DNA of 64,000 nucleotides, from contig CANTUQ010000073.1 of assembly GCA_947683425.1 (NCBI GenBank), forward strand, positions 3,630,501-3,694,500, read 5' to 3'. The stretch comes from Excoecaria cochinchinensis. Taxonomy: Eukaryota > Streptophyta > Magnoliopsida > Malpighiales > Euphorbiaceae. The notes under the pieces were generated by a model that saw nothing but the letters and a program-made list of their open reading frames with translations, made no database searches and was not told the DNA's origin. A program made the position numbers and the translations under genes. This document shows, piece after piece, positions 12,101 through 23,790 of the stretch (positions are counted from its first letter, which is position 1; every line of letters begins with the position of its first letter).

Positions 12101-12138
12101 TACCCCATTGCTTTGTGTCTAAATTTTCTCACCCAATA
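9104..12138. repeat. Degenerate 48-bp tandem repeat array (about 60 copies)
   Basis: A unit of the form CAAAACTCCAAGGGGTACCC + CTTTGCTTTTTGTCTAAATT + TTTTCGCC repeats. Anchor positions 9141, 9189 and 9237, and later 10481 and 10529, are each 48 apart. Units fall into variant classes, one with TTTTTGTCTAAATTT, one with TATTCCTCTAAATATTT and one with TATTCATCAAAATATTT; the second is often followed by the third. Because 48 is 16 codons, stop-free stretches of 80-100 codons arise (9649, 10585, 11496, 11543) with a 16-residue period. I take these as by-products. The array is cut on the left by the Tat LTR and on the right by TGTAATGGCTCG at 12139. Confidence 0.9.
9257..9746 (+). repeat. Recent 290-bp duplication inside the 48-bp array
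   Basis: About 200 bases from GGAATAACGTTTGGCATTTT at 9257 recur nearly identically at 9547. The offset of 290 bases is about six units. The array therefore still expanded by multi-unit duplication after its single units had diverged. Confidence 0.85.
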
Positions 12139-12423
12139 CTGTAATGGCTCGATTTGTACCCTAGTAGGAATGTGACCTAATTGGGGTAATCGGGGTAAGT
12201 ACGAACTAAGATTATTGAAGTTGGACCTAAAAGCAGTGAAAAATGTGGACCTAATTGCAAATAATAAATAAGTTTGGTGGTTAAAAAGTAAGTGGGCATG
12301 ATTAAGTTTAAGTAAGATGGATTAAGTAACAATTGGGTTTAATTAAAGTTAATTAAATCAAGGATGAAGTGGTGGAAATCTAGGTGTTGAGTTGTGGGTT
12401 TGCCATCTTATTAAACTACATGC

Positions 12424-12432
12424 ATATATAAA
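12424..12432 (+). promoter_or_regulatory. TATA box of chromovirus LTR
   Basis: CATATATAAAGGAAG lies about 290 bases into the LTR, followed by a C/T-rich stretch at 12500-12540. The position fits the U3/R border of a plant LTR. Confidence 0.5.
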
Positions 12433-13912
12433 GGAAGATGGTGAGTGGAGAATGCAGCATTTGTCACTTGTGTTCTCATTTGTACAGCTCTATTGAAGTC
12501 CCATTCTCTTTTTTTTTTCTTCTTCCATTCTATTTCTGCATGTGTAGCTTAAGTTCATCAGATTTCTGTTAGTAGATTTTCGTGGGTTGACTACAGTTGA
12601 AGTGTGTTTTTAATCAAGGTAAGCAATTCTGATTATTCTTCTCCTCCATCTTCTTTCCAGTGATGAGATTGATTATTGATTCCTGATTTCAATTCTGGAA
12701 ATCTGATTATGCGTGTGATGGTGGCTATGAGAAAGAAAAAGGGAAAAAAGAGGATTGATGATAAAGGTGCCATGTGAGCTCATTGGGAGCATAGGAAATT
12801 GAGGTTTGGGAACTAATTATTTGTGTGTGTGTTAATTGATTGCTTTTGTACCTTAAGTGTGTAAATTGTGTTCTGTGATGTGTTGAATTGAAGAAATAAA
12901 CTTGTTGAGTAATAGTGAATATCATGAGTTTGATTGATTGACCTAAGATTGAACCCTAATATCAAATGAACTAAAAATTGATGTGTTTATATAATAAATA
13001 AACTTTGCTAAGAAAGTGAATGTGTCATGATGTGCATAATTAAGTTGGGTAAGTGTCTAATGAGTGTGATAATAAAATGATTCTAAATAGGTTAGGTTGT
13101 AGTTAATAAGCTAAAAGTGTAAAATTGAGTTGAGATATATTTGACCTACATTAATTGTGAGTGTCATAACTTGAGTTGTGTGATTATAGAAATGAATGGG
13201 GTTGATGGGATTAGTTTCCTATGATATGTGACCATAATTGTCTTAGAAATGATCATCAAGAATTGAGGGCTCTAAAGTCTGCAAAAGTGAATTTAAGTGT
13301 AACTAATTCTGTTTGGAGCATGTTATGTTCCTTGGACCATATCTCCTTGAGTTTTAATCAAATTGAGATGAGGATTGTGCCTACTGCAAATTAACATATA
13401 TATAAATAAATGATTAGTAGAGCATGTTGGTTAAAAATGTCATTAAAGTTGAATTTAGAGGTCATATGCACGTAGTAGGGAAAAAGTGCTTGTAGAGTAA
13501 GTTTATGGGTAGGTCTCTCTCTTGACCTTTAGTGACTATTTTGCCCATAGATTAAGTTTTAATGCTCCAAATTGGTTTCTTCAAATTGGAGCTGAAACCT
13601 AAGCTTCGTACCTAAAAATGTCTAAGAAATATGGTAGAGCTAATTCTAACTCTAAGTGTCCCAAAAGTGGCCAAGACAGAGGTATGTCTACTTTGGCCGG
13701 CTCATTTGAGTTAATGTTTTACAGCTCATATATAATGTTTTAGATGTCCAAATGACTTGAAACTTATTTCATTTGAAACTTAACATCTTAGGAAATAAAA
13801 TTTAAGAGGGAGTGTTGTCTAAAAATGAGGTTTAGGTGTTGATATTTGCTTTTCAAAATTGGGTAGTAAAGCAGTCCCGAGTTTTACATTTTGTTTTGTT
13901 AAATTTTGGTGT

Positions 13913-14015
13913 GTCACGGTAACAACCAATTCATTGCCACCATGACCAATGCCTGGAGAAGGCAGAATGCTTATTTTTGGACCTCACGGTCACAACAAAT
14001 TCATTACCACCGTGA
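13913..14015. repeat. Two imperfect palindromes in chromovirus LTR
   Basis: 13913-13946 (GTCACGGTAACAA ... TTGCCACCATGAC) and 13984-14015 (TCACGGTCA ... ACCACCGTGA) share one motif pattern, CACGGT-ACAAC-AA--CATT-CCACCGTGA. Confidence 0.8.
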
Positions 14016-14557
14016 TCCCTTCTGTTTTGACTATTTTATGTGTTTTTCTTTCCGAATTGAACCCGTATTGCACCGAAACTTTCTAGAATTTATTCGATGC
14101 ATGTTTAGGACTATTAAATGAGTATATGAATAGTTATCACTTGGAAAATAAACATGAATAGGATTAAGATTGATAGCAAACTAATGAAGTAATGATGTGC
14201 AATTGTATGAAATAGAATCAAGTCAAGTTTAATGATATTATTGAGGATTATAATACCTTAATATATATGAGCATGTATAATATGAACAAGTATACATAAT
14301 TATGAATTGAGATTAAGTTATACATATATGAAGGATATCAAATGAAATGAGTTTGCTTAATGTGATTATGAACCATGTGTATGTGTGTAATGAGGTTGGA
14401 TTATATATGAGGAAAATATGAGCATGATTGAAATGAATGAGATATGTAAGAGGATGACTTAATGCTTGTAATGAATACATATATATATGATTTGTATGAA
14501 TCAAATGATGAAGTGTGACATACCTTGAATTTCATTCTGCCTGATTGGGTTGGTATG

Positions 14558-14589
14558 TCACGGTGACAACCAAATGGTTGCCACTGTGA
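14558..14589. repeat. Third palindrome of the same motif
   Basis: TCACGGTGACAACCA, two bases, then TGGTTGCCACTGTGA; 13 of 15 arm positions pair. It is the best preserved of the three copies in this LTR. Confidence 0.85.
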
Positions 14590-15649
14590 GGTACCCCTGT
14601 TTTACACAATGAACTATAGAACTTCAATAAATGATAAATACATGTATAATCAATAATGCAAACATGTCTAACATCATCTAATGTGGATTATTATGTGTCA
14701 AATGCTATGATTAAGTACGATGAATGTATGTGATTGACGAATGTGGGCTTGCTTGATAAGCCATGTGAATGTGTAAATTACATTTATATTATGTTGCTTT
14801 ATGCGTTATGATATGAATAAGATAATGTTTGATCAAATGAACGAATAACTAGATTTAATAATTATAGCCTGCGAGTCAAGTAGTGGATAAATAGGCATGC
14901 CTATAGGGTTTAAGTGTTGCAACCCAATGCGTCTAATTCCTCTAGAATCACAATGCGATTTGAATCCTTACTGGATTTCCCTAATGTAAATTTATTGATA
15001 ATGTTGATAATTCTGTACCTTAGGGTACCAATGCGAATGTGATGTATCCATGGATACCAATGCGATACCCGTTATCCTCGTCATTGAATTGCAGACAAGA
15101 TTAATGATACTATTGAGCTTTTTAAAAGAATGTTATATTATTGGAAATGTGAATGCAATGCGTTAAAGTCTGACTTGTGATACAGCCATATGAACATGAT
15201 TTATTAGTAAGGCTATGTGTAAATCAAGTTGTGTAATATGCTATGTTTATAGTAAGTTGATCCCAAAGTGTATGTATGTTTAGATATATATGTGAAAGAG
15301 GTACTTTTATGTGTAATGTTGTGTTGTGAATATAGCAATGTAAGTCTATGTATATGCAAGTGCTAATGGTTATTTGTTGTATATGTATGAATTTATATAT
15401 GTGATACAAGTAAAGATAAGACTTATAGAATCAACATGAATGAATGAAGAAATACCATAATGAGCAAATGATTATATGTGTGAATTCATGATATAAAGTA
15501 ATGAACTATGAATGATTTTGATGATATTGATAATTACTTGTTATGTAATCGTTGATGGTTAATCTGAAGATATATATATATACGTGATGATATATAATCA
15601 CTTAGATGTGATAGATGATATATTATATGTATGTGAATATGCAAGGTTG

Positions 15650-16700
15650 AGGGCACTGTTAGGCTTAGTCCCCCACCTCAAAATTCCTTGCCAACACCAC
15701 CTAACGGTGCAATACCGCTACAGATGGAACTTTTCCAATTGATGGCAGATCTTTTTTGACAAAAGGTTAGGGAAAAATTAGCACAATTTCCCCAGCCACA
15801 ACACAGGCTCCTCCCCCACCTCAAAAGCCCATTCTCGAACGACTCAAAAACTTAAGAGCTGAGGATTTCTTTAAGAAAATTTCTATTCATTGCATACCAC
15901 AGGATATGTATAATGGTGCAATTGCTTTGCTGTAGAGTTCAGCTTTCACATAGTTGCAAGGAGTAAAGAATCACACCCCACTAGTTGAGATGACTTGGGA
16001 TTATTTTGTAAAATAGTTAGAGAAGAAATATGTTGGTGAGCAATACAAAGATAGCATGCGAGAAGCCTTTCTGCGACTAAAGCAATGAATAAGATAGTTG
16101 CTGAATATGAGAAGGAGTTCGAAAGATTGAGTGTTTATGCCAATGATATGCTTCCAATAGAGACACATATATGTAAGAGGTTTGAGCAAGGGTTGCAAAT
16201 TGATATTAAGAAGCTTATTGCTTCTCTCTAATTCACTGATTTAAGGGACTTAGTAAAGGTAGCTTTAAAGGCAGAAGGAATTTACCAAGAATAAGAGAAT
16301 TGAACGAATAGAAGCTAGTATAAAACAAGCCATGACCAATTTAATACACATACCTCTTCCAATAAGAAGCATAGAGGGTCTCAGGGTTCGTCACAGACTC
16401 GAACACATCAAGTCCCAACCTAAAGTCAAAAATCCTCAACTAGGTCAAGATAGCAGGTTTTTTTTATAGCTAGCCACCCGGAGGTACTGGAGGAGGAGTA
16501 CATCCTGTTTGTAATCATTGTAGGAAAAAGCATTTGGGTGAATGTTGGCGCATTATTGGAGCATGTTACAAATGTGGCTCCAAAGACCATTTATAGAGGG
16601 ATTGTCCCAGAGACCAGTCTGCAGCAACAACCCATACTGATATATCTGCTTCCACCATATAAGGGAGAAGATGAAGAGGCAGAGGTAGAGGTGAGACCCA
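15650..16700 (+). pseudogene. Chromovirus gag remnant
   Basis: Broken by stops and shifts. A Retrotrans_gag core reads IVAEYEKEFERLSVYANDML and then KRFEQGLQIDIKKLIASL (about 16090-16230). Two zinc-knuckle-like motifs follow: CNHCRKKHLGECW (about 16510) and CYKCGSKDHL-RDC (about 16565-16605, one stop inside). Two neighbouring knuckles are typical of Del/Tekay-type gag. Confidence 0.75.
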
Positions 16701-16739
16701 AGGAGTGATTGGCTAAAGAATTATTGCGCACATAGCACA

Positions 16740-17231
16740 GGAAGCAAATGCTATAACCCTAGCTTGCACTTATGCCATTCGAGCATGTGAAGATCAGGAT
16801 GCTCCTGATGTAATAGCTGGTACTTTTTCTATCTTTGATATGCCTATTCATGCATTAATAGACCTAGGGTCCACACATTTGTATATATGTGTACCACTGC
16901 TTAGTGATATGAAATTACATGTTGATACCCTTGAAAATGATATCTTAGTTACAAATATTTTGGGTCATAATGTAGTAGTAAATAAAGTATACAAGAGTTG
17001 TCCAGTAAAGATGCAATGTTATAAATTTCTAGGTGATTTAATTGAATTGCCTTTTCGTGAATTTAATGTGATTTTAGGAATGGATTGGCTATCTAGACAT
17101 CATATCATGGTAGATTGTCATCTCAAAAGAATAACTCTTAAAACTGCTAATGCAGAAGAAATTACAATAGTAGGTGAAAGGTCTAATTTCCTCTCTAATA
17201 TCATTTGTATTACAACCGCAAAAGATCAATA
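16740..17231 (+). pseudogene. Chromovirus aspartic protease region
   Basis: The frame 16840-17231 is open for 130 codons. The active site that is normally D-P/S-G-S-T reads ALIDLGSTHLYI, keeping the catalytic Asp and the GS. Downstream, FNVILGMDWLSRHH is the flap-side ILGMDWL motif typical of Ty3/gypsy proteases. It would cleave Gag-Pol. The frame ends with TAA at 17230, where the RT frame (17205 on) overlaps in another phase, so a shift separates them. Confidence 0.8.
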
Positions 17232-18660
17232 AGGAAGGATTGTGAGGCTTATCTAGCATGTATTCTAGAAAATAGGAAAGAAGAGTCCAGAATTCAAGAT
17301 ATACCAATTGTATGTGACTTCCAGGATGTTTTTCCTAAGGAGTTACCGAGGTTACCACTAGAAAAAGAAGTTGAATTCTCTATTGATGTGTTGCCTGGCA
17401 CAACACCGGTGTCCGCTGCACCATATAGAATGGTATCTACAGAGTTAAAAGAATTGAAGATTCAATTGTAAGAACTTCTTGAAAAAGGCTTCATTCATCC
17501 AAGTGTTTCACCATGGGGAGCACCAGTATTGTTTGTTAAGAAAAAAGAAAGGTCACTTAGGCTTTGTATTGATTATAGATAATTGAATAAGGTAATTATC
17601 AAGATAAGTATCCATTGCCTAGAATTGATGACTTGTTTAATCAGCTTAAAGGTGCTGGAGTTTTCTCCAAAGTTGATTTAAGATCGGGTTATTACCAGCT
17701 ACTGGTGAAAGGAGTAGATGTGCCAAAGACTGCTTTAAGAACAAGGTATGGGCATTATGAGTTCTTAATGATGGCTTTTGGACTTACAAATGCTCCAGCA
17801 ACCTTCATGGATCTTATGAACCGTATTTTTCACTCATACTTAGATCGATTTATAGTGGTATTTATTGATGATATTTTGGTATATTCTAAGAATAGGGAAG
17901 AGCACAATGAACACCTTAAGATTATTTTACAGACCTTGAGAGAAAAATAGTTGTATGCCAAATTTAGCAAGTGTGAGTTTTGGCTTGATGAAGTCTCCTT
18001 TCTAGGTCATGTCATTTCGGCAAATGGAATTTGAGTCAATCCTAAGAAGATAAAAGCTATTGTGGAGTGGAAGCCACCTAAGAATACCACGGAGATCATA
18101 AGTTTTCTCTAGTTGGCTGGCTACTACAGATGGTTTGTGAAAGGATTTTCATATATTATTACTCTATTGACCAAATTACTCCAAAAGAACGTCAAATTTG
18201 CATGGAATGAAAAGTGCCAAGAAAACTTTTAGAAGCTTAAAAATATGTTGATAGAAGCACCCATCCTTATACAATCAGAATCAGGGAAAAAATTTGTGAT
18301 ATACAGTGATGTATCATATAATGGACTCAGTTGCGGTCTGATGCAAGAAGGGACAGTGATTGCTTATGTATCTAGATAGCTTAATCCACATAAAAGGAAC
18401 TACCCAGCCCATGATTTAGAATTAGCGACCATAGTTTTTGCATTAAAAATATAAAGGCACTACTTGTATAAAGAAAAGTGTTATATTTACACAAATCATA
18501 AAATTCTCAAATATCCACCAGCTTAAAAAAAGCTGAACTTAAGACAGAGAAGATTGTTTGAATTAACTAAAGATTATGATTACATTATTGACTATCATCC
18601 TGGCAAGACGAATGTAGTAGCCGATGCTCTTAGTAGGAAGTTTTTGACAGGTAAAATTTA
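17205..18660 (+). pseudogene. Chromovirus reverse transcriptase and RNase H, broken
   Basis: The RT start shows DVFPKELPRLP and PYRMVSTELKEL (to 17470). The fingers follow after an in-frame stop (SPWGAPVLFVKKKE, LRLCIDYR). A one-base loss near 17600 shifts the frame to PRIDDLFNQLKGAGVFSKVD, then to the catalytic FIDDILVYSK (about 17860-17890). The connection reads FLGHVISANGI. RNase H is recognisable (FVIYSDVSYNGLSCGLMQ, ending DYHPGKTNVVADALSRK at about 18640). At least nine stops interrupt 17950-18660. The conserved YR-LN and ADALSR motifs make family membership clear; no activity is possible. Confidence 0.85.
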
Positions 18661-19214
18661 TGCTAAGATTTAAGCTCAACCTTTAAGTTTAAATTCAGTG
18701 TAAGATTTATGTATATAACCATGATTTTTGTATTTATATAGCGCTGAGAGCCATGAATGTCAAATTGACGGTAGCTCATGATGGAGCCTTAGTGGCTGAG
18801 TTGATACTCAATCCCACTTTATTGTAGCAAGTCAAGGAATTACAGAAGCAAGATGAGAAACTATCTATTATCTTTACACAAGCTTAAGAGAGGAAGAATG
18901 ATGATTATGAGATTAAAGAATATGGTTATTTGTATTATAAGAATAGGTTATGTGTTCCTAGCAATGAAGAGCTTAAGAAGAACACTATGCAGAAAGCTCA
19001 TAATAGCGCTGTAGACACTGGGTCCCGAGTCAGTTCAGATCAGGGTTACCCAGTGATAAAATTAGCGTCTATTCACAGGTAAAGAGATTGGAAGTGATGG
19101 TTTTCTTTTCAAATTTTCTTTTTAGAATTAAAAAAATATATTAAAAAATAAAATAAAAAAAAGAAAGTTAAAAGTGATAATGTTCTTTTCAAAATTGATT
19201 TTTTAAAAAAAAAT

Positions 19215-19318
19215 TCGGAAGCTTGCGGCTACCGGTGTGCACTGGCACTGGGGCCAGAGCGGCCCGCGGCTTGGGCGCCCCGCGTGCGCTGTAGTGCGGC
19301 TAGGCCGCCTCTCGCTAA
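19215..19318. repeat. GC-rich palindrome cluster in solo LTR
   Basis: A GC island of about 100 bp in AT-rich DNA. It includes GGGCGCCC (19273-19280), GCGGC-TAG-GCCGC (19296-19308) and related GCGGCT, GGCCCGC and GTGCGGCT words. It lies about 205 bases from the LTR start, near the place of the cluster in the other Tat LTR (about 280), yet has different sequence. Confidence 0.75.
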
Positions 19319-20033
19319 TTTTGGCCCTCGGATGCATTTTTTGCGTGATTTTTGGTCTCAAATTGATTTTTCCCTTTTTTTCGGGATTTTAAGGTTTTTA
19401 CCATATTTTAAACTTAAATAAGAAATATTTTGATTTAATTAAAAATTATTTTCCTAAATTAACTAGGTTTTCTTTTTTAAATGATATAAATAAGAAAACT
19501 TAAGAGAAAACCGGGAGACATTTTTTTGTGGCAATTTTCTTTTCTTTTTTTCTTGAAGAGATCTTTAGTTTACAATTTTCTTTTCTTCTTTTGGAGATTT
19601 TTTTTAAGGTTTCAAAATTATTTCTTCTTGATCAAAAATATCATTCTTGAGATATAAAAAAAAAATCATTTTTTGTTATTGAAATCCAAATTTTCTTCCA
19701 TAATTTTTCTTTGAACAATTTTTTTGCAATTATTTCTCTAAACAAAAAGTTTAGATTTTTCTTATTTTTGATTTGATTCTTGCTGATCTTGACAAGGAAA
19801 TCATTTATTTTCTTCCCTCTATTGAATTATAATTATGAGAGTAAATATTCTGGCTTCGATTTTATATTTTAATTTTTTTTATTATTTTATTTATTTATAG
19901 TCAATTAATCACCATATAGCTCTTTGGATCCATTATGCATTTATTTGTTTTATGTGATTTTAGTCATAAATTTAACATTATTTAATATTTTTTTATTTTT
20001 TTATTCTTTTTATTTACTTCATTGTTCATCTTC

Positions 20034-20102
<69 letters not shown>
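20034..20102. repeat. (TTA)n then (GTT)n microsatellite in solo LTR
   Basis: About 12 TTA units pass into about 10 GTT units. It is the counterpart of the (TTA)n at 8078-8143 in the related LTR. Confidence 0.9.
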
Positions 20103-21615
20103 ATGTGTGTTAATTTATTAATCTATTAATTTCTTTGTTTCATTAGGTCATTTAATTTTTTTGTCATTCATAATGTATTTTATTTTATTTTTTATTTATT
20201 TGAATTATTTTATATGCCTTGTTGATTTTGTGATTTAATTACTAATATTAATTTTATTTGTGTTTATTTTTTGTTTAAATACTTATTTTTTCCACGTTTG
20301 AGCACTCTTGCAAGTGAAGGAGGAGATCCAAGAGATTTATTTTGGTTGATTTAATATTTTTATTATTTTTTCTTTATTTTGGTTTTTAATTAATTTTTCA
20401 TGTAATTTGTAATAAATTTATTTATTTTATTCATATTAAAAAGAAAACCACAAAAATATTTTTATTAATAAATTCAATTTTTCTAATAAAATAGGACCAA
20501 TGTCCTAATTTTTTCCAATAAAATCTCACTTTAAAAGAAGAGTTAATTTTTTTAAAATGGGATTACTCATCCCCGTTTTCTTAATAATACTCAAAAATAA
20601 CTCTTTGATTTTTAAGTGTGCATGAAGGAACCAACGTTCCTACTGTAAATAATGTCCCGTTTTATGTTTAGCTTTTTATTTTTGGAGGATTGTATTTTTG
20701 TCCCAATTTTCATTTTGTGATTTATTTTTATTTATTTAATTATCATTTTTTACCGCTTTTCTCGATACTTGATAAGCGCTTTTATTAAATTGCATGACGT
20801 GTGAGAGAGAGATGGAAATTTAATATTAAAAACTCATTTCTAATTAACTAAAGTATTAATAAGAGTGAAGTTCCGAATCTTTCTCTAGTTTAGACCCCGA
20901 GATTAGACGAACTTTTTAAATTTTTTATAAATTGGATGGCGACTCTAAAATACCTCAAAGTGCCTAAAGGTTTCATGGGATTAGAAGAACTTCTCCAATA
21001 TTTTATTGGGTAGGGATTTCATAATATCTCATGTTATCCAAGATCTAGACGTGAACCCTCTTGTATCCTAAAAGTGGGCCTCCGAAAAAATTACTAAACA
21101 GGTTCAACGTGCGTCACAAGCGCATATGTTATGCACCCCGGTAGCACAAAAATGTTTCAAGATTTGAAAACCTATTATTGGTGGCATGGGATGAACAAAG
21201 ACATATCAAAATATATGGCAAGGTGCTTGACTTGTCAATAAGTAAAAGCATAACATCAAGTTCCATCGGGATTACTGCATCCTATCACAATTCCCAAATG
21301 GAAATGGGACAAAATTGCCATGGATTTTGTTGGTGGTTTACCTCAGACGAGGAAGCAATATGATGTTGTATGGGTGGTTGTTGATAGATTAACTAAGTCG
21401 ACACATTTGTTACCTAGTAGAACCAACTGTTCTCCAGACAGATAAGTAGAAATGTATATTAATGAGATAGTATGGTTGCATAGAGTTCCTTCTTCTATTA
21501 TATCGAACAGTACCTTTAGATTCTAGAAGAAACTTTATGAGACACTTGGCACAAAATTGAATTTTAGCACCGCTTTTCATCCTTAAACTAATGGATAGTC
21601 TGAACGAATGATACA

Positions 21616-21672
21616 GAGTTTTGTGAAAATACAATATTATGAAATTATAATAATTATGTATATGTAATGATA
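21616..21672 (+). other. 57-bp AT-rich insertion within integrase
   Basis: Lies between the codons for MIQ and VLENML, which would otherwise be contiguous. Length 57, starts AGTTTTGTG, ends ATGATAG. It has stops. GT-AG borders can only be placed by shifting the frame, so I do not call an intron. Confidence 0.5.
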
Positions 21673-22089
21673 GGTACTCGAAAACATGCTCAGAAGTTGT
21701 GTTATTGAATTTGGAGGTAGTTGGGATCGTTATCTTTCATTGGTTAAATTTGCTTACGACAACAGTTATCAAGCCAGTATACAAATGGCACCATATGAAG
21801 CTCTTTATGGAAGAAAGTGTAGAAATCCTTTATGTTGGACAAAGCTTAGTGAAAATAAGATAGTTGGCCCAAAATTGGTTAGAGAGACAGAAAAAAGGTA
21901 AAGATCGTTAAAAATAAACTAAAGGCCGCATTGGTCCATCAAAAATCTTTTGCTGATTTAAAAAAGGAAGGATATAGAGTATGCGGTTGGCGAAAAAGTC
22001 TTTCTAAAGGTGTCACTATAGAAGAAAGTTTTGAGATTTTGCTAGGAGGGCAAATTGAGCCCTAGGTGCATTGGACTGTAGGATATTAT

Positions 22090-22323
22090 AAAGCGTGTGA
22101 ATCCAGTGGCATATAAGCTAGCCTTGCCACTTGAGCTAAATAAGATCCACAATGTTTTTCATGTGTCTATGTTGAGAAGATATCAGTTAGACCCATTTTA
22201 TATCATAACACCAGAACCCATTAATATTTGGAAAGATTTGACATATGAGAAAGAGCCGGTCAAAATTCTTGCTCAAAAGACAAAAAAAATTAAGAAATTT
22301 ATGAATTTGGAATTTAAAGGTTA
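22090..22323 (+). pseudogene. Chromovirus integrase C-terminal region
   Basis: Open for 75 codons from 22097: NPVAYKLALPLELNKIHNVF, then HVSMLRRYQLDP, and YEKEPVKILAQKTKKIKKF. This is the conserved stretch just before the chromodomain of plant chromoviruses. The chromodomain itself (normally a LVKVLWRNH-like start) is not visible; the frame stops at 22322. Upstream, 21900-22090 contains further broken integrase C-terminal sequence. Confidence 0.8.
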
Positions 22324-23790
22324 ATTTCCTTAGGCTAAGAGTTGGGTAAGTTAAATTCATTATCTTGGGCCATTAATTGTTCATTTAAATAACATTATTT
22401 CTTTATTTTGTTGGGTTAATGGTGAAAATGATTCTGTAGAAAAAAAGATGTGAGAAGAAGTGAGAAGGGTAAAGAAGTAGAAGCTTGAATCGGTGGACTT
22501 TTGATGATTTTAAAGTTGTTGGGGAATTATTTTGGCATCAACAAGGGTAGTGGACCTCCAAATATATTTTTCAAATTTTATATAGGTTATGTTTGAATTG
22601 GAAAATTTCTGTTGCTTTGTGATGTTAAATAAGTTTAGTGCTTTGTTAATTGCCATTTACATGCAATTTAAATGATGAATTTTATATGTGAAGTTGGCCT
22701 ATGGTAGTTAAATTTTATAGAGGATGACTTAATAAGTTTTACTTGTCCAATGTAACAAGTATCATTCAAAATAAAATATATATGACAGTTTATTATTATG
22801 ATCAAGATAAGAAATTGGGCTTTTACTTGATTAATGGATGAATATTTCCCAAAATTGTATATTGATGACTTAGGCAAGTAAATGAGATTAAGAAAGGGGA
22901 TCTGCTTGTCTAAATTGTTGAGTATTATTTAAAAATAAATAAACAGATGAATAAATAAAGAATATATTTAAAATGAATTGTGAATATAATTGAGGCAATA
23001 CATGCATATAAAGTTCAACTTGGGTTAAGAAAATATTTATGTAAGTTAATGCTAGTTAGGCATTGGGTATTTAAGTGAGTTTATAGGTTCTAGCTAATGA
23101 GATGATGCAACTGGATTAAGATGAATTAGAGGTTAAGTCTCGATCCAGACCCCTCAACAATAATTTAGATGTATTGAGGGTTAAGTCTCGAATCGAACCC
23201 CTCAAAATAATTTAGGTATATTGAGTGTTAAGTCTCGATCCCGATACCTAAAAAAAAATTTAGATGTATTGAGGGTTAAGTCTCAACTCGGACCCCTCAT
23301 TACAAGATTGAAGTATTCATGCTTCAAATCGAGCCACTATATGACTGTAGAATTCATGCTTCGATCCGAGTCACGTAAATTCAAATTGGTCTATAAGACA
23401 TTTTTTTCCCATTTACCTGATTCTGTAAGGTTCCAAATAGTGTTTAGGACAATATTATAGGACTCTAAAATAATAAAAATACTAATAGTACTTTCACTAA
23501 TAATTTGTGATATTCAAATGTTTACGAATGCATTTTTCTTAGGCATGTGTGTATGTTTTCTATAATTAATGTAAATAATAACCTGATAATTATAGTTGCA
23601 AAATGTGAAATTTCTATTCTATAATTACATTAGTTAGGTCATAGAAGTTTACCTATAGTGATGTTATTAATGAGATAACTGTATGATAAGTGAAGTTTGT
23701 AGCATGCAATGTTATTATTTATTTTTAATTAGAGATGACTTGAAATTTTAAGTATGTCTGTGCTCGGATAAATTTATTCGGTGGTTCATC
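22324..23790 (+). other. Chromovirus 3' non-coding region
   Basis: AT-rich, no gene. It holds a purine-rich stretch (about 22440-22480) that could be the polypurine tract, and the minisatellite listed next. A 3' LTR copy of 12139 onwards was not recognised here. Confidence 0.4.
23126..23310 (+). repeat. Minisatellite, about 58-60-bp unit, about 3.5 copies
   Basis: GGTTAAGTCTCGA-CC-GACCCCTCA followed by AATAATTTAGATGTATTGA repeats near 23132, 23189, 23227 and 23275, with small length changes. Confidence 0.8.

Larger units (their letters stand above)
12139..15640 (+). mobile_element. Probable 5' LTR and leader of decayed chromovirus
   Basis: Begins TGTAATGGCTCGATTTGTAC at a sharp junction with the 48-bp array, a start typical of Tekay/Del-type LTRs. 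It contains a TATA box (12424-12432), three related palindromes (13913-14015 and 14558-14589) and repeated CCAATGCG motifs (about 14920-15070). No open gene is present. The LTR end and primer-binding site could not be fixed, so the LTR/leader boundary is unknown. Confidence 0.5.
19005..21123 (+). mobile_element. Solo LTR of a Tat-family element with 5-bp target duplication
   Basis: LTR 19010-21118 (2109 bp) begins TGTAGACACTGGGTCCCGAG and ends CGTGCGTCACA, matching the ends of the Tat LTR at 6751-9103. It is flanked by AGCGC at 19005-19009 and 21119-21123. It shares blocks such as CCAACGTTC and TGTCCCGTTTTATG with that LTR but is much diverged. There is no internal region, so it arose by recombination between the two LTRs. 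It splits the chromovirus integrase, so it is younger than that element. Confidence 0.95.
18730..22000 (+). pseudogene. Chromovirus integrase, split by a solo LTR
   Basis: The N-terminal part (18740-19009) leads to the zinc-finger region. It resumes at 21124 with MHPGSTKMFQDLKTYYWWHG and MARCLTCQ, supplying the HHCC finger residues. The catalytic core shows MDFVGGLPQ (first Asp); the second Asp segment is altered (SNST where SDRD is usual). The third acidic site lies near NG-SERMIQ (about 21590-21615). A 57-base AT-rich insertion follows MIQ before ENMLRSCVIEFGGSWD, and the core ends with APYEALYGRKCR. Several stops are present. Confidence 0.8.

Noticed and set aside
21616..21672. Spliceosomal intron in integrase
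   Set aside because: GT-AG borders break the reading frame, and no branch or acceptor tract is visible.
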